A stretch of DNA of 64,000 nucleotides from Siphonodentalium dalli (GCA_032622095.1 CP136069.1:41080194-41144193); one strand, 5' to 3'; positions 44,431 to 56,369 are shown, counted from the stretch's first letter. The notes: generated from the letters alone by a model not told the origin. Program-made: numbers and translations.

Positions 44431-45724
44431 TTAACCCTTTGAGTGCCAGGGGCTGTTCTAATCGGCCCTAAACCTACACAATTAGTCTGTTAACCCTTTG
44501 AACCCTGGCTCCCCACAACGATCGACACCCTGACCCTGTGCTCTCAGTGGTATTTTTTATATTGTGGCCAGTGTTTAGATGTATGGTGTTGTTTATGTTC
44601 AGGTGGTGTCACATTTCTGAAACTTTAGATGTATGTTCCCCATGGACCACTGATTATTTTACGATCTGGTTACATTGCCACGTGGTCACTCCCTGGTAAC
44701 GGTTGCTAGGCATCTACCCGATATTGAAAGTAAAATACAATTATAGCTTTTACGGTCGTAATTCAGCCCAAGGAAATGGCATTTTTGATGCAGTCAACAC
44801 CCTATTGTGATATTTGAGATATATCTGGCCAGAAGTCTGATCCTAACTTGTATTTGAGGGTGGCAACGGTTGCTAAGCAAATACCCCAAATGATCGAATG
44901 TCACCATTGCCCTTTTGAATCCAATTGTATTATGCCCCAATTTAGACATTCTTGGCATGTACATGCTGATGGTTATGTTCAAATGGTTCTACAGGTCTGA
45001 AATTTTACAGGCATGTTCCCATGGGCCACTGTGTATTTTTTTTAGAACGGTATACTTTGTCACACGATCACTCCCTGGTAACGGTTTCTAAGCAACTACT
45101 ACTCTGGTGCAATGTCAAATACTATGGAGATCCTTGATGTGATTGTATCATTTCACAAAAATCCATACATTTATCATTTTATCCTATGCGCGAAACAAAT
45201 CTACTCAAATAAGAAACTGCGTGCGTCTTCCTCACATAAGATAGAACACTGATTATGTATGCAATACTAATTTAAACCAAAAAGAGTGATCGAAATGGTG
45301 TCTTCCTACAATCCTGCGAACCGCGCAACAATGTAGAGCTTTACCCGAATCGCTTCAAATAATGTACGTGTGTTGAATTCTGCGCTGTGCGCATGTTTTT
45401 CTACCCCACTAGTCGGCAACAAACTCATACACATGCACCCATGGCACTGCTGAAGTTCCTTGTGATCATTTACATAGATATAAGTGGATATACCAATGGT
45501 TATAACATGTATACACCTGCTACATAGGTTTATGATGTCACTGAATGCTGCTGGCCGCTTTTGCGGCCAGTCGGGTGTATGAACGTTTTCTGGCTGTTCA
45601 AAGGGTTAAAGAATATAATAAAATATATTAAAATTGTAAAAAAAAAAAAAATATATATAAGAGAATGCATTGGCACAGGGTATATGGGTTGATACAAAAA
45701 TCGACCTGGCACTCAAAGGGTTAA
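44431..45724. mobile_element. TTAA element with a second TTAA element nested inside
   Basis: The outer element has ends CCCTTTGAGTGCCAGG and CCTGGCACTCAAAGGG with TTAA. Within it, 44490-45609 is another TTAA-bounded element (CCCTTTGAACCCTGGC ... TGTTCAAAGGG). The inner one carries two ~370-bp units (CACTCCCTGGTAACGGTT at 44687 and 45069, GGTCTGAAATTTTACAGGCATGTTC-like parts). The outer right arm keeps half a B-type palindrome (AAGAGAATGCATTGGCACAG at 45659). Confidence 0.78.
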
Positions 45725-46445
45725 ATTCAACTGAACCCATTCAACTGGTGTCCTCAATTCAGTATTATAATAGACCAGAATCTATATAAAAGGAGCATGG
45801 GGAAGAGACCATATCTTTAAGGGCAATTCTAGGGTACATATATGGTGTTGTTGTGTCAACCTTTATTGCAGGAATCTCAGATTATTGTTATTATACTCTA
45901 TTAAAGGGACAGAAGGCTCTCGCAGTCGGTAAATGTGAAAATTAAAAAACTTTTTAAAACAATCATCAAAGAAGAACATGGGGCAAAATTTATAGACTTT
46001 TGTTATTATTTCGATTATTAATAACTCAACAAAACCAGTGGAATTACCGACAAAAGTCCTATTAGTGCAATAATGAGTGCAAAATTTGATGGTAAACATT
46101 GAATAAGTTCAAAGCATTAAAAATATTGCCAAAATCATATTAGGTCTAAAATAGTTTAACTTACTACACGATTAGCGATGTTTGTTGACAAACCACTGTA
46201 CCAATTTTGTTTACATAACAGTTGTTTCAACATACGAACTTTCGTTAACTATCAATGAATATAAGAACAAAGTTTATCACATAATTTGGCCATAAAAGCA
46301 GTTTCATAATTATTGGTAATAGACACGTTTAATATCAGCGCGTGCGATGACGTCACGGCGTTCTTCAAATAACTTGCGATCGCTGTAGTTTATGATTGTT
46401 GTTTTCGATGAATATTTCGCGTTGCTTCGGGTTTATTTGATCATG
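45725..46445. other. Unrecognised AT-rich DNA with a CRE
   Basis: TGACGTCA at 46348-46355 is a consensus CRE in a CpG-containing patch. No exon is recognised nearby. Confidence 0.4.
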
Positions 46446-46610
46446 TGATAAAAGGTATCCCACACTCGTCCTATTTTATACGTAATTTATCAACCTCGTC
46501 CTCTAAATTCTATTTGAGCCTCGGTAAACCTCGGCTCAAATCGAATTTAGTGAACTCGGTTGATAAATTCCGTATAAAATAGAAACTCATGTGAGATCCT
46601 CTATTTATCA
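46446..46610. mobile_element. Hairpin element
   Basis: TCCTATTTTATACG pairs with CGTATAAAATAGA, AATTTATCAACC with GGTTGATAAATT, and TTTGAGCC with GGCTCAAA, around a short loop at about 46525-46535. The outer words GTGATAAA/TTTATCAC also pair. Confidence 0.75.
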
Positions 46611-46703
46611 CAATTGCCGCTTATTTATTTGCACATTTACCCACTGCGAGTGCCTTGGGTCCCTTTAAATTGACCTGTTTGTCCAAGATCTGTTTTCACT
46701 CTC

Positions 46704-46968
46704 AAGCCTTGAAATAGTGTGCCTGTCATTTGCAGAATGAGGTCCCCAGAGGGTGAATTTAGTGATGCTACCCCACATAGCAGGCTAGCATCACCAAATT
46801 CACCCTCTGGGGACCTCATTCTGCTTACACCTCAGCAGAATGAGGTTCCCAGAGGGTGAATTTGGTGGTGCTAGCCCGCTATGCGGGATAGCATCACTAA
46901 ATTCACCCTCTGGGGACCTCATTCTGCAAATGACAGACACCCTATTTCAAGGCTTGTTCACTATACTC
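46704..46968. mobile_element. Family E four-box palindrome element, copy E3
   Basis: Ends AAGCCTTGAAATAG and CTATTTCAAGGCTT; four boxes as in E2 with high identity. Confidence 0.85.
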
Positions 46969-47446
46969 ATTTAATTTCAATGTGAAGCCTATACCAAGTT
47001 TCTAGCATACAAGCTAGCTTGGAGTATTGGCTGTGCTAGAAATTGTCTGATATAGGATGAAGATCCAACCTAGTCTCTCCTAGCATATAATTGACACACT
47101 GACTTGATGGTGAGAGGTAATCCGGTTTTTATGTCAGCAGTTCACTGAAAATATCCATGTATTTGATACTATTGTCAATATGGGTAGCTATTCTAGAGTC
47201 CAACCAAATGATTCCATTCATTACGCTGGGCTGTAGTGAGCATGTCATGTCAAAGATAAATGGAATGATTTTTACCTGGAAGCAAAGTTTGATTCAATGA
47301 TTGTTCCCAAAATTAAATTTTCCGTTTCTAAAAAATCCATTGGCCAAACAAAGCCATCTTTTTCGGGGGGACATGGGGCCAAGCGGCCTTTATTAATCAT
47401 GCAATTGGACAAAACTGATTTAGAGTGTTACATTTAGGAGATAAAC
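46969..47446. other. Unrecognised spacer
   Basis: AT-rich DNA, nothing recognised; a short TTTCGGGGGGACATGGGG purine run lies at 47361-47378. Confidence 0.5.
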
Positions 47447-47573
47447 ATACCCTGTTCAGTTGTACATTCTGGGATTCGAGCATGAAAACAGTTTGTGAAC
47501 GAGTCGGCTTGCCGGCGAGTTCACAAACTGTTTTCATGCTCGAATCCCAGAATGTACAACGAAACAGGGTACG
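47447..47573. repeat. Long perfect-arm palindrome
   Basis: TGTACATTCTGGGATTCGAG and CATGAAAACAGTTTGTGAAC are mirrored exactly around the CGAGTCGGCTTGCCGGCGAG centre. The outer ACCCTGTT/AACAGGGT also pairs. The 135-codon ORF that starts at 47425 crosses this palindrome and is not supported as a gene. Confidence 0.8.
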
Positions 47574-49133
47574 TTTATCTCCATTGTTATTAAATCTAGC
47601 AAGGAATTTGCAAAAAAAACTGTATAAAAAGTATCATTTAGTCATTTTCATGACACGAATCGAGATTTTCATTTCGCCGTTGTCACCGTACACAAATCAT
47701 TGGGTTTGTTCATTGCGTTACTCGGAACACTGCTCCGTAACCATTTCCTGTGGGGCTGGTTGGCTCGTTTCGCTACTCCGTTCTGCGCCGATGAAATTGT
47801 ACCATGTCACATTCAGATTTGATGCATGCTGAAGCGGCCGATGAACGGTATCTATAGACAACGCGCGGGTGTGCTCGTTTCGCTACTCGTTCTGCGGGCG
47901 GGCGATGTCGGTGAATCGAAAACGAAAGTTAGCCGCTCTCGGCCAATCAGAATGCTTGTTTTTAGTGACAAATACTCAATTGAATTACAATACAGCATAG
48001 AATATGTGAAAAAAATACGTTCATAATTGGGATCTATGGCTTTAAAAATACTGAACAATAAATGTGATGCTCATAGAATGACTGTCGTTCTCATTGTATC
48101 ATCGAAAATAATATATTGAATGCCGATATCATGGGATACATTGTATGTCTATTAGTAACATTCTTCACTGTGATACATGGGAATGTTTGTTCTACTCTAA
48201 ATTAGTGTGCTACAGGAGAGGTATGGGATGGAACTTTGTCAGACTAATGACAATAGGTGGTAAAGACGATGGAAACTTGGCCTATGCCATGGAATCTATA
48301 TAATTATAGGAAGAGATACACCATCTTTCAAGAAAATTATACGATTACACCTCTTTGAATATTTATTGTAAGTTATATTTATATGAAACATGTAAATAAA
48401 AAGTTTCTTCAAAAATGATTTCTACTTTATTTGTTTTTATGTGTAACCAATCAGGTAAGTGGGTGTTAGACCAGGTAACACGAGTATCAGGGTAAGCAAC
48501 ACCAAACCTAGCACACCAGAATGACAGAAAACAAGTCAAAGTGAAGCACTGGCAGGTAGACCATAAATGGCCTATTTGTTAGTCAACATAGGTTTTAGTA
48601 AGAAAGAAAAACGCCTCAAACATATTCGTCATTTTACCCACATAATATTGGCGGAGCAAAAATGTAATGGATGTCAAGAACAAGAGGAGAGTGTCTGCAA
48701 AGCATATGAAAGAAAGGGGATATATTAGGGTCAGGGTCCCAATCACATGCAGACACTGTGTTCCTCGTGTTCTTGGCATAAAATTTTGAGTCGGAGAGCA
48801 AAGTCACGGAGCGGCTGGAAATATTTTGAAAAGTAATTAAGAACGTACAGATCGAAAGAGGGTAATTAAAATCAAAGATACCTAAGAATTTGTAATTTAA
48901 GGAAAAAGGTAAAACTTTAAAATTTTAGAAGACCAAAGAGGTAAAGTTTTTGAAAAGTCAAAAGAAAGATACAACCAATAGGATCTTCCTCAGTTGCAAG
49001 TCGCTAACCTGTGCCATATTAAGTATATGAACACAAAACTTTTCGGCCTTTACTCGCAAAAATGATTTCCACTTTATTTGAACAGAAAGCTGAGAGGGAG
49101 TGTGTGTGGGATTCTTTTAGGAAGCGACAAACA
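47574..49133. other. Unrecognised DNA
   Basis: A GC-richer patch at 47740-47945 contains a repeated CTCGTTTCGCTACTC phrase (47765 and 47874). Nothing else is recognised on either strand; the ORF at 48579-48779 (minus) is hydrophobic but unsupported. Confidence 0.45.
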
Positions 49134-49741
49134 TATGGAAGGCCATTTTCACATTTATTTTAAATAATTTGACTTTAAGCGAAATTAGTTGTACACAATT
49201 GTAATCAATTGTGCTTAAGCACAATTCATTTGTGCTTAAAGGTACTCAATCCGATCAGACCCTCCTAAATTACTATTTCCTTGGCTTTGGGGGTAAAAAA
49301 TATTTTATTCGAGTCAAGGAACCCACCCATCAAAGATCAGAGTGATAAGATATCGATGTTTGAAGTTTGCTATTTCTATTGTTTGTGGACCAGAAGCACG
49401 TGGTCAAACGGACGAAGGTGCGGATGAAGATGGATAACTCTAAAATCAAGTGGTGATAATAACCACTTGATTTTAGAGTTATCCATCTTCATCAGCATCT
49501 TCGTCCATTTAACCACGTGCTTCTGGTCCACAAACAATAGAAATAGCAAACTTCAAACATCGATATCTTACCACTCTGTTCCTCGACTCGAATCAAATAT
49601 TTTTTACCCCTGAAGCCAAAGAAATAGTAATTTAGGAGCATCTGATCGGATTGAGTACCTTTAAGAATAATTCATTTAACATAATATGGGCAGCAATTGC
49701 ACTTAAGGGCAACTAAACATGTGAACATGGCCTCCCATACA
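49134..49741. mobile_element. Family H element, copy H2, hosting F3
   Basis: The ends GGAAGGCCATTTTCACATTT and ACATGTGAACATGGCCTCCC correspond to H1's. AATTGTGCTTAAGC-type palindromic units lie inside both ends. A TTAA within one such unit received F3. Confidence 0.65.
49236..49664. mobile_element. Family F TTAA element, best copy F3 (full hairpin)
   Basis: TTAA + AGGTACTCAATCCGATCAGA at the left, TCTGATCGGATTGAGTACCT + TTAA at the right. Long arms with GATGAAGATGGATAACTCTA and AAATCAAGTGGT pair around the centre near 49457. GGAACCCACCCATCAAAG occurs in the left arm only; the right arm has lost about 30 bp. Confidence 0.82.
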
Positions 49742-49817
49742 AACATTGCTGTATTGGACATTTTAAACTGACATTGGTCATTTGACCCCCAAATTTATAC
49801 ATATATTCAGACGTTTT

Positions 49818-51485
49818 TAGCTCAACTTAATTTGTAAGTTTGAGAAAGTAAGTTTGAGCTATTGCCATGGGTTGGCGTCCATCGTCCGTGTCTGTGTGTC
49901 CGTCAACAATTTCCTTTGGCGCGGGCTACAGGTCGTACCTTTGGTCTGATCTTTATGAAATTTGTCATGAATGTTGACATTGACATGTAGATGGGAACGA
50001 ATCATTTTGGGGTCATTCGGCCAAAAAACATGGCCGCTGGTGGCCATCTTGGATTTCAAAATTAAATCCATTGGCGCGGTCTACAGGTAGTACTGTTCGT
50101 CTGATCATCATGAAATTTGTCATGGATGTTATTATTGACATGTAGATGGGAATGAGTCATTTTGGGGTCGTTCTGTCAAAAAACATGGCCACCAGCAGCC
50201 ATTTTGGATTTTACTCTTCGCATGACTAAATCCTTTGGCGCGGGCTGCAGGTCGTAGCTTGAGTCGGATCTTCATGAAATTTGTCATGGATGTTAGCAAT
50301 GACATGTAGATGAGAACGAGTCATTTTGGGGGCGCTCGGCCAAAAAACATGGCCGCCAGCAGCCATCCCATCTTGGATTTCAAAATTCAATTCATTGGCG
50401 CGGGCTACAGGTTGTACTATTCGTCTGAACATCATGAAAATTGTCACAGATGTTAATATTGACATGTAGATGGGAACGAGTGATTTTGGGGTCGTTCGGC
50501 CAAAAAACATGGCCACCAGCAGTCATCTTGGATTTTACTCTTTACATGACTAAATCCTTTGGCGCGGGCTACAGGTCGTAGCTATGGTCGGAACTTCGTG
50601 AAATTTGTCATGGATGTTAACAATGACCTGTAGATGGGAACGACTCATTTTGGGGTTGTTCGGCCGAAAAACATGGCCGCCAGCAGCCATCTTGGATTTT
50701 ACACTTTGCATGACTAAATCCTTTGGCGCGGGCTACAGGTTGTAGCTTTGGTCGGAACTTCATGAAATTTGTTATGGATGTTAACAATGACCTTTAGATG
50801 GGAACGACTCATTTTGGGGTTGTTCGGCCGAAAACATGGCCGCCAGCAGCCATCTTGGATTTTACTCTTTGCATGACTAAATCCTTTGGCGCGGGCTACA
50901 GGTCGTAGCTTTGGTCGAAACTTCATGAAATTTGTCATGGATGTTAACAATGACATGTAGATTGGAACGAGTCATTTTGGGGTCGTTCGGCCAAAAAACA
51001 TGGCCGCCAGCAGCCATCTTGGATTTTACTCTTTGCATGACTAAATCCTTTGGCACAGGCAACATGTCGTAACTTTGGTCAGATGATTATGAGATTTGTC
51101 ATGGCTGTAGACCTTGACATGTAAATGGGGACGATTTATTATGGGGCCATTCGGCCAAAAAACATGGCCGCTGGTGGCCATCTTGGATTTCAAAATTAAA
51201 TCCATTGGCGCGGGCTACAGGTCGTACTATTCGTCTGATCATCATGAAATTTGTCATGAATGGTAATATTGACATGTAGATGGGAAACGATTCATTTTGA
51301 GGTCATTCGGCCAAAAAACATGGCCGCCAGCAGCCATCTTGGATTTTACTCTTTGCATGACTAAATCCTTTGGCACAGCTAGGTTAGGCATTTCAATTAG
51401 CACCTTTCCTATTCCTCCATTTACTGTCAAACCATTAAATTATTCCCCTACCTAAGTTGAGCTACAGTGTCATTGACACTTTCAT
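49818..51485. repeat. Family G satellite carrier, copy G2 (reverse orientation)
   Basis: Reverse complement of G1: starts TAGCTCAACTT and ends TAAGTTGAGCTACAGTGTC then ATTGACACTTTCA. About nine ~155-165-bp units with AAACATGGCCGCCAGCAGCC, ATCTTGGATTTTACTCTTTG and TTTGGCGCGGGCTACAGGTC. Confidence 0.75.
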
Positions 51486-51897
51486 TGTATACTTATGCAG
51501 AAGATTTCCAAACAAATTTGTTGATATAGTGCTCAAAATATATGTTTTTGTTTCTGATAGTGTCGGGGGTTCTAAACCATACCAACCTCGTCTAATATAG
51601 ATACATGCATTTATTATGGTGTCATACATGTACATACATTTCAAATGCAATGAAATAACCATCCATTAACGTTGATGTTAAGCGTCAGTTATTAAAATAA
51701 TGGATCATTGTTTCTAAAATAATGTATGATCCATTATCCTACATGTATTAACTGGACGTGGTGAACAAAGGAGTGACTTCATGGTCATGTTTTAATTCTA
51801 CATTATACTAATACCAATATATGTAATGGTCGAAACTGCATTTGGCACAATCTACTCACTCCCTCAACCATAATCTGAATTTCAACATAACAGTGGC
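51486..51897. other. Unrecognised spacer
   Basis: AT-rich; ATAATGGATCAT and ATGATCCATTAT near 51698-51738 form a small inverted repeat. No exon. Confidence 0.5.
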
Positions 51898-52345
51898 TTA
51901 AATGACAACTTTTATCTCCTAAACGACTTTTTCTTTGGCTTCGGGGGTAAAAAATATTTGATTCGAGTCTAGGAACCCACCCATCAAAGCTCATAGTGAT
52001 TAGATATCGATGTTTGAAGTTTGCTATTTCTATTGTTTGTGGACCAGAAGCACGTGGTCAAACGGACAAAGATGTGGATATCGATGTTTAAAGTTTAAGA
52101 TTTCTATGTTTGTGGGACAGAACTTGCCGGTCAAACGGACGGTCTTGCAGATAAAGATGGATAACTCTAAAATCAAGTGGTAATAATAACCACTTGATTT
52201 TAGAGTTATCCATCTTTATCTGCAAGACCTTCCGTTTGACCGGCAAGTTCTGTCCCACAAACTATAGAAATCGCAAACTTCAAACATCGATATCTAATCA
52301 CTCTTAGCTTTGATGGGTGGGTTCCTCGACTCGAATCAAATGCTC
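51898..52345. mobile_element. Family F element, copy F4, ending in the receptor fragment
   Basis: A large hairpin with arms around AATCAAGTGGTAATAATAAC and CACTTGATTTTAG. Both arms keep GGAACCCACCC / GGGTGGGTTCC and GATTCGAG. The right arm ends CTCGACTCGAATCAAAT exactly where the receptor reading frame stops, and lacks the AGGTACTC terminus. Confidence 0.65.
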
Positions 52346-52935
52346 AGTTCGCATCGCTGAGAATCAAATGGAAATCGACGTAAATTCAGTTGACACAAAA
52401 TTCCGAATTTATTCCTTGGCTCCCACGTAACTCTTCCAGTAGAATTAATGGAAACCATCATCCCTCCCCATCCCAGTTTATCAGTCGGGTAATTCCCTGT
52501 TCCGGCGTCCTGAACGAAATCTGGTTTCCAAACTACATCCGCGTCCAACAGAATTGCATCCGAGTCAGAATATTTTCGCGTGGTCCACCTCAACCTTATG
52601 TCTGTCCAGTTGAACTGGAACCTACCATTAATAATTACCTCCTGCGTTCGAGAATCTATCGATACCAGATTCGAAAAATAAAATTTCACGTCGACCTCCA
52701 CTTGTGTTAATTTTGCAGGTCGTGGCGCGACATTTTTCTGGTAGCCGCGCAGTAAATCACTCACTACAATCTGTTGGTCCTGGTAACTTTCTTTGATATA
52801 TGAACTGCTTGAATTCCCGTCCGGTGTAACATGCAAAGCTTCAAACTCGCTAAGGGCGAAAATTTCAAAACCTCTTTTCCCAACAATAACTACTGCTATC
52901 ACAAATAACCGAAAACATATTTCTTCAAATGGTGT
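52336..52935 (-). pseudogene. Cys-loop (nicotinic receptor-like) ligand-binding domain fragment
   Basis: One uninterrupted frame of about 200 codons. From the N-terminus: a hydrophobic signal-like stretch CFRLFVIAVVIVG; VSDLLRGYQKNVAPRP (helix 1); NWTDIRLRW (W-x-D, loop D region); DADVVWKPDF (loop A region); and the complete Cys loop CQLNLRRFPFDSQRC. It reads ELSI and stops where transposon F4 begins. No pore helices M1-M4 are found on this strand nearby, so it cannot make a channel; at best it is a secreted binding-domain-like protein. Upstream the frame runs open into the foldback repeat arm, whose Met codons are not credible starts. The absence of introns suggests a retrocopy or a member of an intronless receptor expansion, as known in molluscs. 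Confidence 0.75.
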
Positions 52936-54344
52936 CAGACCGATTTTCCGAAGACCTATTACTACGAAGGCCCACAACTCCGAAGACCCGATTCTCCGAC
53001 GGCCCATAACTCCGAAGATCCGATTCTCCGACGGCCCATAACTCCGAAGATCCGATTCTCCGAAAGCCCATAACATCGAAGGGCCGATTTTCCGAATACC
53101 TATAACTCCGAAGACCTATAACTCCGAAGGGCCGATTCTCCGAAGATCTATAACTCCGAAGGCCCGATTCTCCGACGGCCCATAACTCCGAAGGTCCGAT
53201 TCTCCAAAGATTTTGTTTTATCGGGGTATTATCGTTTACTAAATAGTGTACAGTCCAGTGGCGAAGACAAGGGGTCCCAAAATTCCTACTGCCCCTATTA
53301 AACCTCTACTTGCTATTTCAGACAATATGGGCCCCTACCAAAACATGTCCAATGTCTTGTAAACGCCCGGAAATCGTTCATGGGGCATCAAAATATTCAA
53401 AATTTTCCTACCCCCCCCCCCCCCACCTAAATGGGAATCCTGGCCCACCACTGACTATACACCATATACTATAACATTACCTTGGCCCATGAGATGCCAG
53501 AGTAAAATGTACAGGGGTGAACGGGGAAGAACTTGTCCTTTTTCATATATAAAATGAACCCGATTGCATCAAATCACCCCAATGCAGTCAGATGTGCACA
53601 GTTTAATCATGTTAATTGTATTAAGACGTACATTGTGGCAAAATAATTGTATTTCTTTCATAAATTTAAGCATTCTGTGGAAAATTAAGGCTTGTCGCAC
53701 ACTACTGATGGTGTAGATATCACCTTATTATAATACATAGTTAACGTTTCCAATATATGAGGGGGCCTTCCCCCCTTTTCGTACGCCGGATTCCACCCAT
53801 TTTGGACCCGTACGCCGGATTCCAGTGTCAATTTGAAGCTGGACGCCGGATTCCATGGTAAATTTGAAGCTGGATTCCGGATTCCAGGGGGGGGGGATAT
53901 ATTATCTACATGTACATGTTCCATACAAAATATAACCATACGCGCATTCCATACTTATCAATTGTGAAATTCCAAACGGTATTAGACCACCATTTTACCC
54001 CCAAAAGTCACTCGTAGAACCATTTGATTCTTCACATGCCGCATGTTACACATGGGCCCCATTGACTCCGCCACTGGACTGTACACTATTTAATAAGCGA
54101 TAAAACATGATCTTCGGAGAATCGGCCCTTCGGAGTTATAGACCTTCGGAGTTATGGGCGATCGGAGTTATAGGCCTTCGGAGTTATGGGCTTTCGGAGT
54201 TATAGGCCTTCGGAGTTATGGGCTTTCGGAGTTATGGGTCTTCGGCGTTATGGGATTTCAGAGAATCGGGACTTCGGAGTTATGGGCTTTCGGAGAATCG
54301 GGGCGTCGGAGAATCGGACCTTCGGAGTTATGGGTCTTCGGAAA
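52936..54344. mobile_element. Foldback element with tandem TTCGGAG arms
   Basis: The left arm (52936-53215) is a ~16-bp tandem of CATAACTCCGAAGGCC and GATTCTCCGAAG units; the right arm (54110-54344) is the same in inverse (TTCGGAGTTATGGGCT). Inside these, TTTACTAAATAGTGTACAGT...CCAGTGGCG (53234-53264) and CGCCACTGGACTGTACACTA (54071-54090) are also inverted. The middle has C15 and G9 runs. Arm translations give repeated FGVIGLRSYG-like peptides. Arms of short tandem units are typical of foldback transposons. Confidence 0.75.
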
Positions 54345-54718
54345 AACGCTACTTAACCCTTCAAATAGCTCCATTATTTATTAAATTCCATGTGACATAT
54401 TTGGGCTTTTAGAATCAAAGAATGTGCTATATATCGTCTTCCGCAACGCACTCTGCATACCAAAACGTCATGGGGATCAAAATGTGCATACATGATTTAG
54501 GAACTCGACGCTTGATTGTGAATTTATATTAACATTCTGGATATAGGTGATTTGCGGACCGTAATTAACAACGTCTGCCTTGGTGCATTCGATTGGATAA
54601 ATGTTGGAAATAATACTGATTAGTTATAGGTTATTCCGAGCACACGCAATTAGCATAATGTAGAGTAATTAGTGTGTGAATAATAGTTTGCAGGTGGAGA
54701 ACGTTTCAGGTCGACAAC
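54345..54718. other. Unrecognised spacer
   Basis: AT-rich DNA with no visible exon; the rest of the receptor gene was sought here and not found. Confidence 0.5.
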
Positions 54719-55010
54719 TTAAAGGTACTCAATCCGATCAGACGGTCTCCACATCATCAAGTTACAACAACAACAACATTTCTTCAAAATACGCTATAGT
54801 TATCAGAATCGATTAATTACAACAAAATAATGCTAACCACTGTCAACTATGGTATACAATTTCCCAAAACGTGTTATTTATGGGCGCATTATAACTTGAT
54901 TATTACGAAATTTGACCGTATTACCACTTTATTTTTGAGTTATCCATCTACATCCGTAATTTTGTCCGAGACCGTCGATCATTGTAACATGGCAGTTGTT
55001 GCCAGGGACG
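54719..55010. mobile_element. Family F element, partial copy F5
   Basis: TTAA + AGGTACTCAATCCGATCAGA at the left, followed by CATCATCAAGTTACAACAAC as in F1's inverse. The right end is unclear, near ACATGGCAGTTGTTGCCAGG. Confidence 0.6.
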
Positions 55011-55596
55011 TGACTAGAACCCAGTAGTAAATCTAGAGGGTCTTTGTTTGGTCTAACTTGGTATTCTGAACTGCACCAGCCAACCCCATGACGACCAACA
55101 ACAACCAAACTTGTGATTACTTCATTTGCACCCTATAGGTAATTTCAGACCACAAATAGATTGAGATAGAATGGGATTTGATGTTTTAGACCCAACGTCT
55201 CCATAATTTCCTTTCAGTCAAATTTTGGACTGAAATGAACACAAGCTGCAAAATATCCAACCCCATGCCATAGGGGCCTGTAATGTGCTCCGCTGTACCG
55301 CCCCCTTTTTTGCACTGTGCCACATGCAAGGTGATGTTATTTTGGAAAGCTGGCGATATCAGTTGGAAATTTTTAACCTGGTGTGGGGGTGCACATGGTA
55401 TGTCCTGAGCTTGTGATTTCAGTCTGGTTCAGGTGTTTCAGCTGAGAAGATCAAGTTGACCCCCTCCCCCAATCGAGACCCTCTAGCCACATCACTGTTG
55501 CATTTTGCAACCATAGGGGGGATGTTGAAATTTTCCAACCAGATCAGCTGACCAGATGAGACTTTGGTGTATTGGGGTTTACTGCCATGAGAATAT
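55011..55596. other. Unrecognised DNA
   Basis: No repeat terminus or exon identified. Confidence 0.45.
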
Positions 55597-56040
55597 GGTG
55601 CCGGACATTTGCCGAATGAGGTCCACAGAGGGTGAATTAAGTGATGCTACCCTCTCAGCGTCACTAAATTTACCCATAGCCTACGGGGGGCCTCATTCTA
55701 CTTATGACTCATCTTCTCTGGAAAGTATCTTTATTATCAAATTAACAAGTTTTTTAGTTTCTTTTGAAATAAATATTGTTTTGCTTTTTTAGTTTAGTTT
55801 CTCTCTATCCCCAAATTGGCAGATGACACATTGCATAATCATGGTGCCCAATGGGTGCACATAGCAATATTCACCATCTGGGAACTTAATCTGAGTTTAG
55901 GTCTCCCATATAGCAGATGGATGAGGCCATGCAGAAATGAGGTCCCCAGAAGGTGAGTTTAGTGATGCTAATCCACTGTGTGTTGAAGTGTCACTAAATT
56001 CACCCTCTGGGGACCTCATTCTGCAAATGACCGGCACCAA
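55597..56040. mobile_element. Family E boxes, diverged copy E4
   Basis: A worn box pair at 55604-55700 (GCCGAATGAGGTCCACAGAG) and a second pair at 55930-56035 (GCAGAAATGAGGTCCCCAGA to GGGGACCTCATTCTGC). They are separated by unrelated DNA, so this is an old or interrupted four-box element. Confidence 0.6.
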
Positions 56041-56260
56041 ATTCTCAGACCAATCTAGCACCCTCCTGTTTGCTCATATGGTTGTCATTTCTCGGAAGGC
56101 ATGTGGTCTTCCCCAAATTACATCACTCTGTGAAATGTAAATTGTTTTGATTGCATGCTTTTGTATTAGATAAATTATGATTGGTGGTATAATGATCAGA
56201 ATCTCGGGTTCATAAATAGAAATCCTTTGGCAGGTAATCAGACGTACTATTATATATGTA
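56041..56260. other. Unrecognised spacer
   Basis: Nothing recognised. Confidence 0.5.
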
Positions 56261-56369
56261 CAGTAATGCTCTAAGTAATCGACTTCTTAACCACAGCAGA
56301 ATTTTGGGTAACTTTTCAGGATTTAGTCGGAAATATGGCTTGTTGCCATTCATCGGAAAGCTCTCGGCC
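56261..56369. mobile_element. Family A MITE, half copy A6
   Basis: The left arm only, from CAGTAATGCTCTAAGTAATC to GAAAGCTCTCGG; the other arm is missing. Confidence 0.78.

Noticed and set aside
47425-47832. 135-codon plus-strand ORF
   Set aside because: Starts in a perfect-arm palindrome and has no domain or splice context.
50226-51065. Repeated minus-strand ORFs of 62-96 codons
   Set aside because: Translations of the ~164-bp G satellite.
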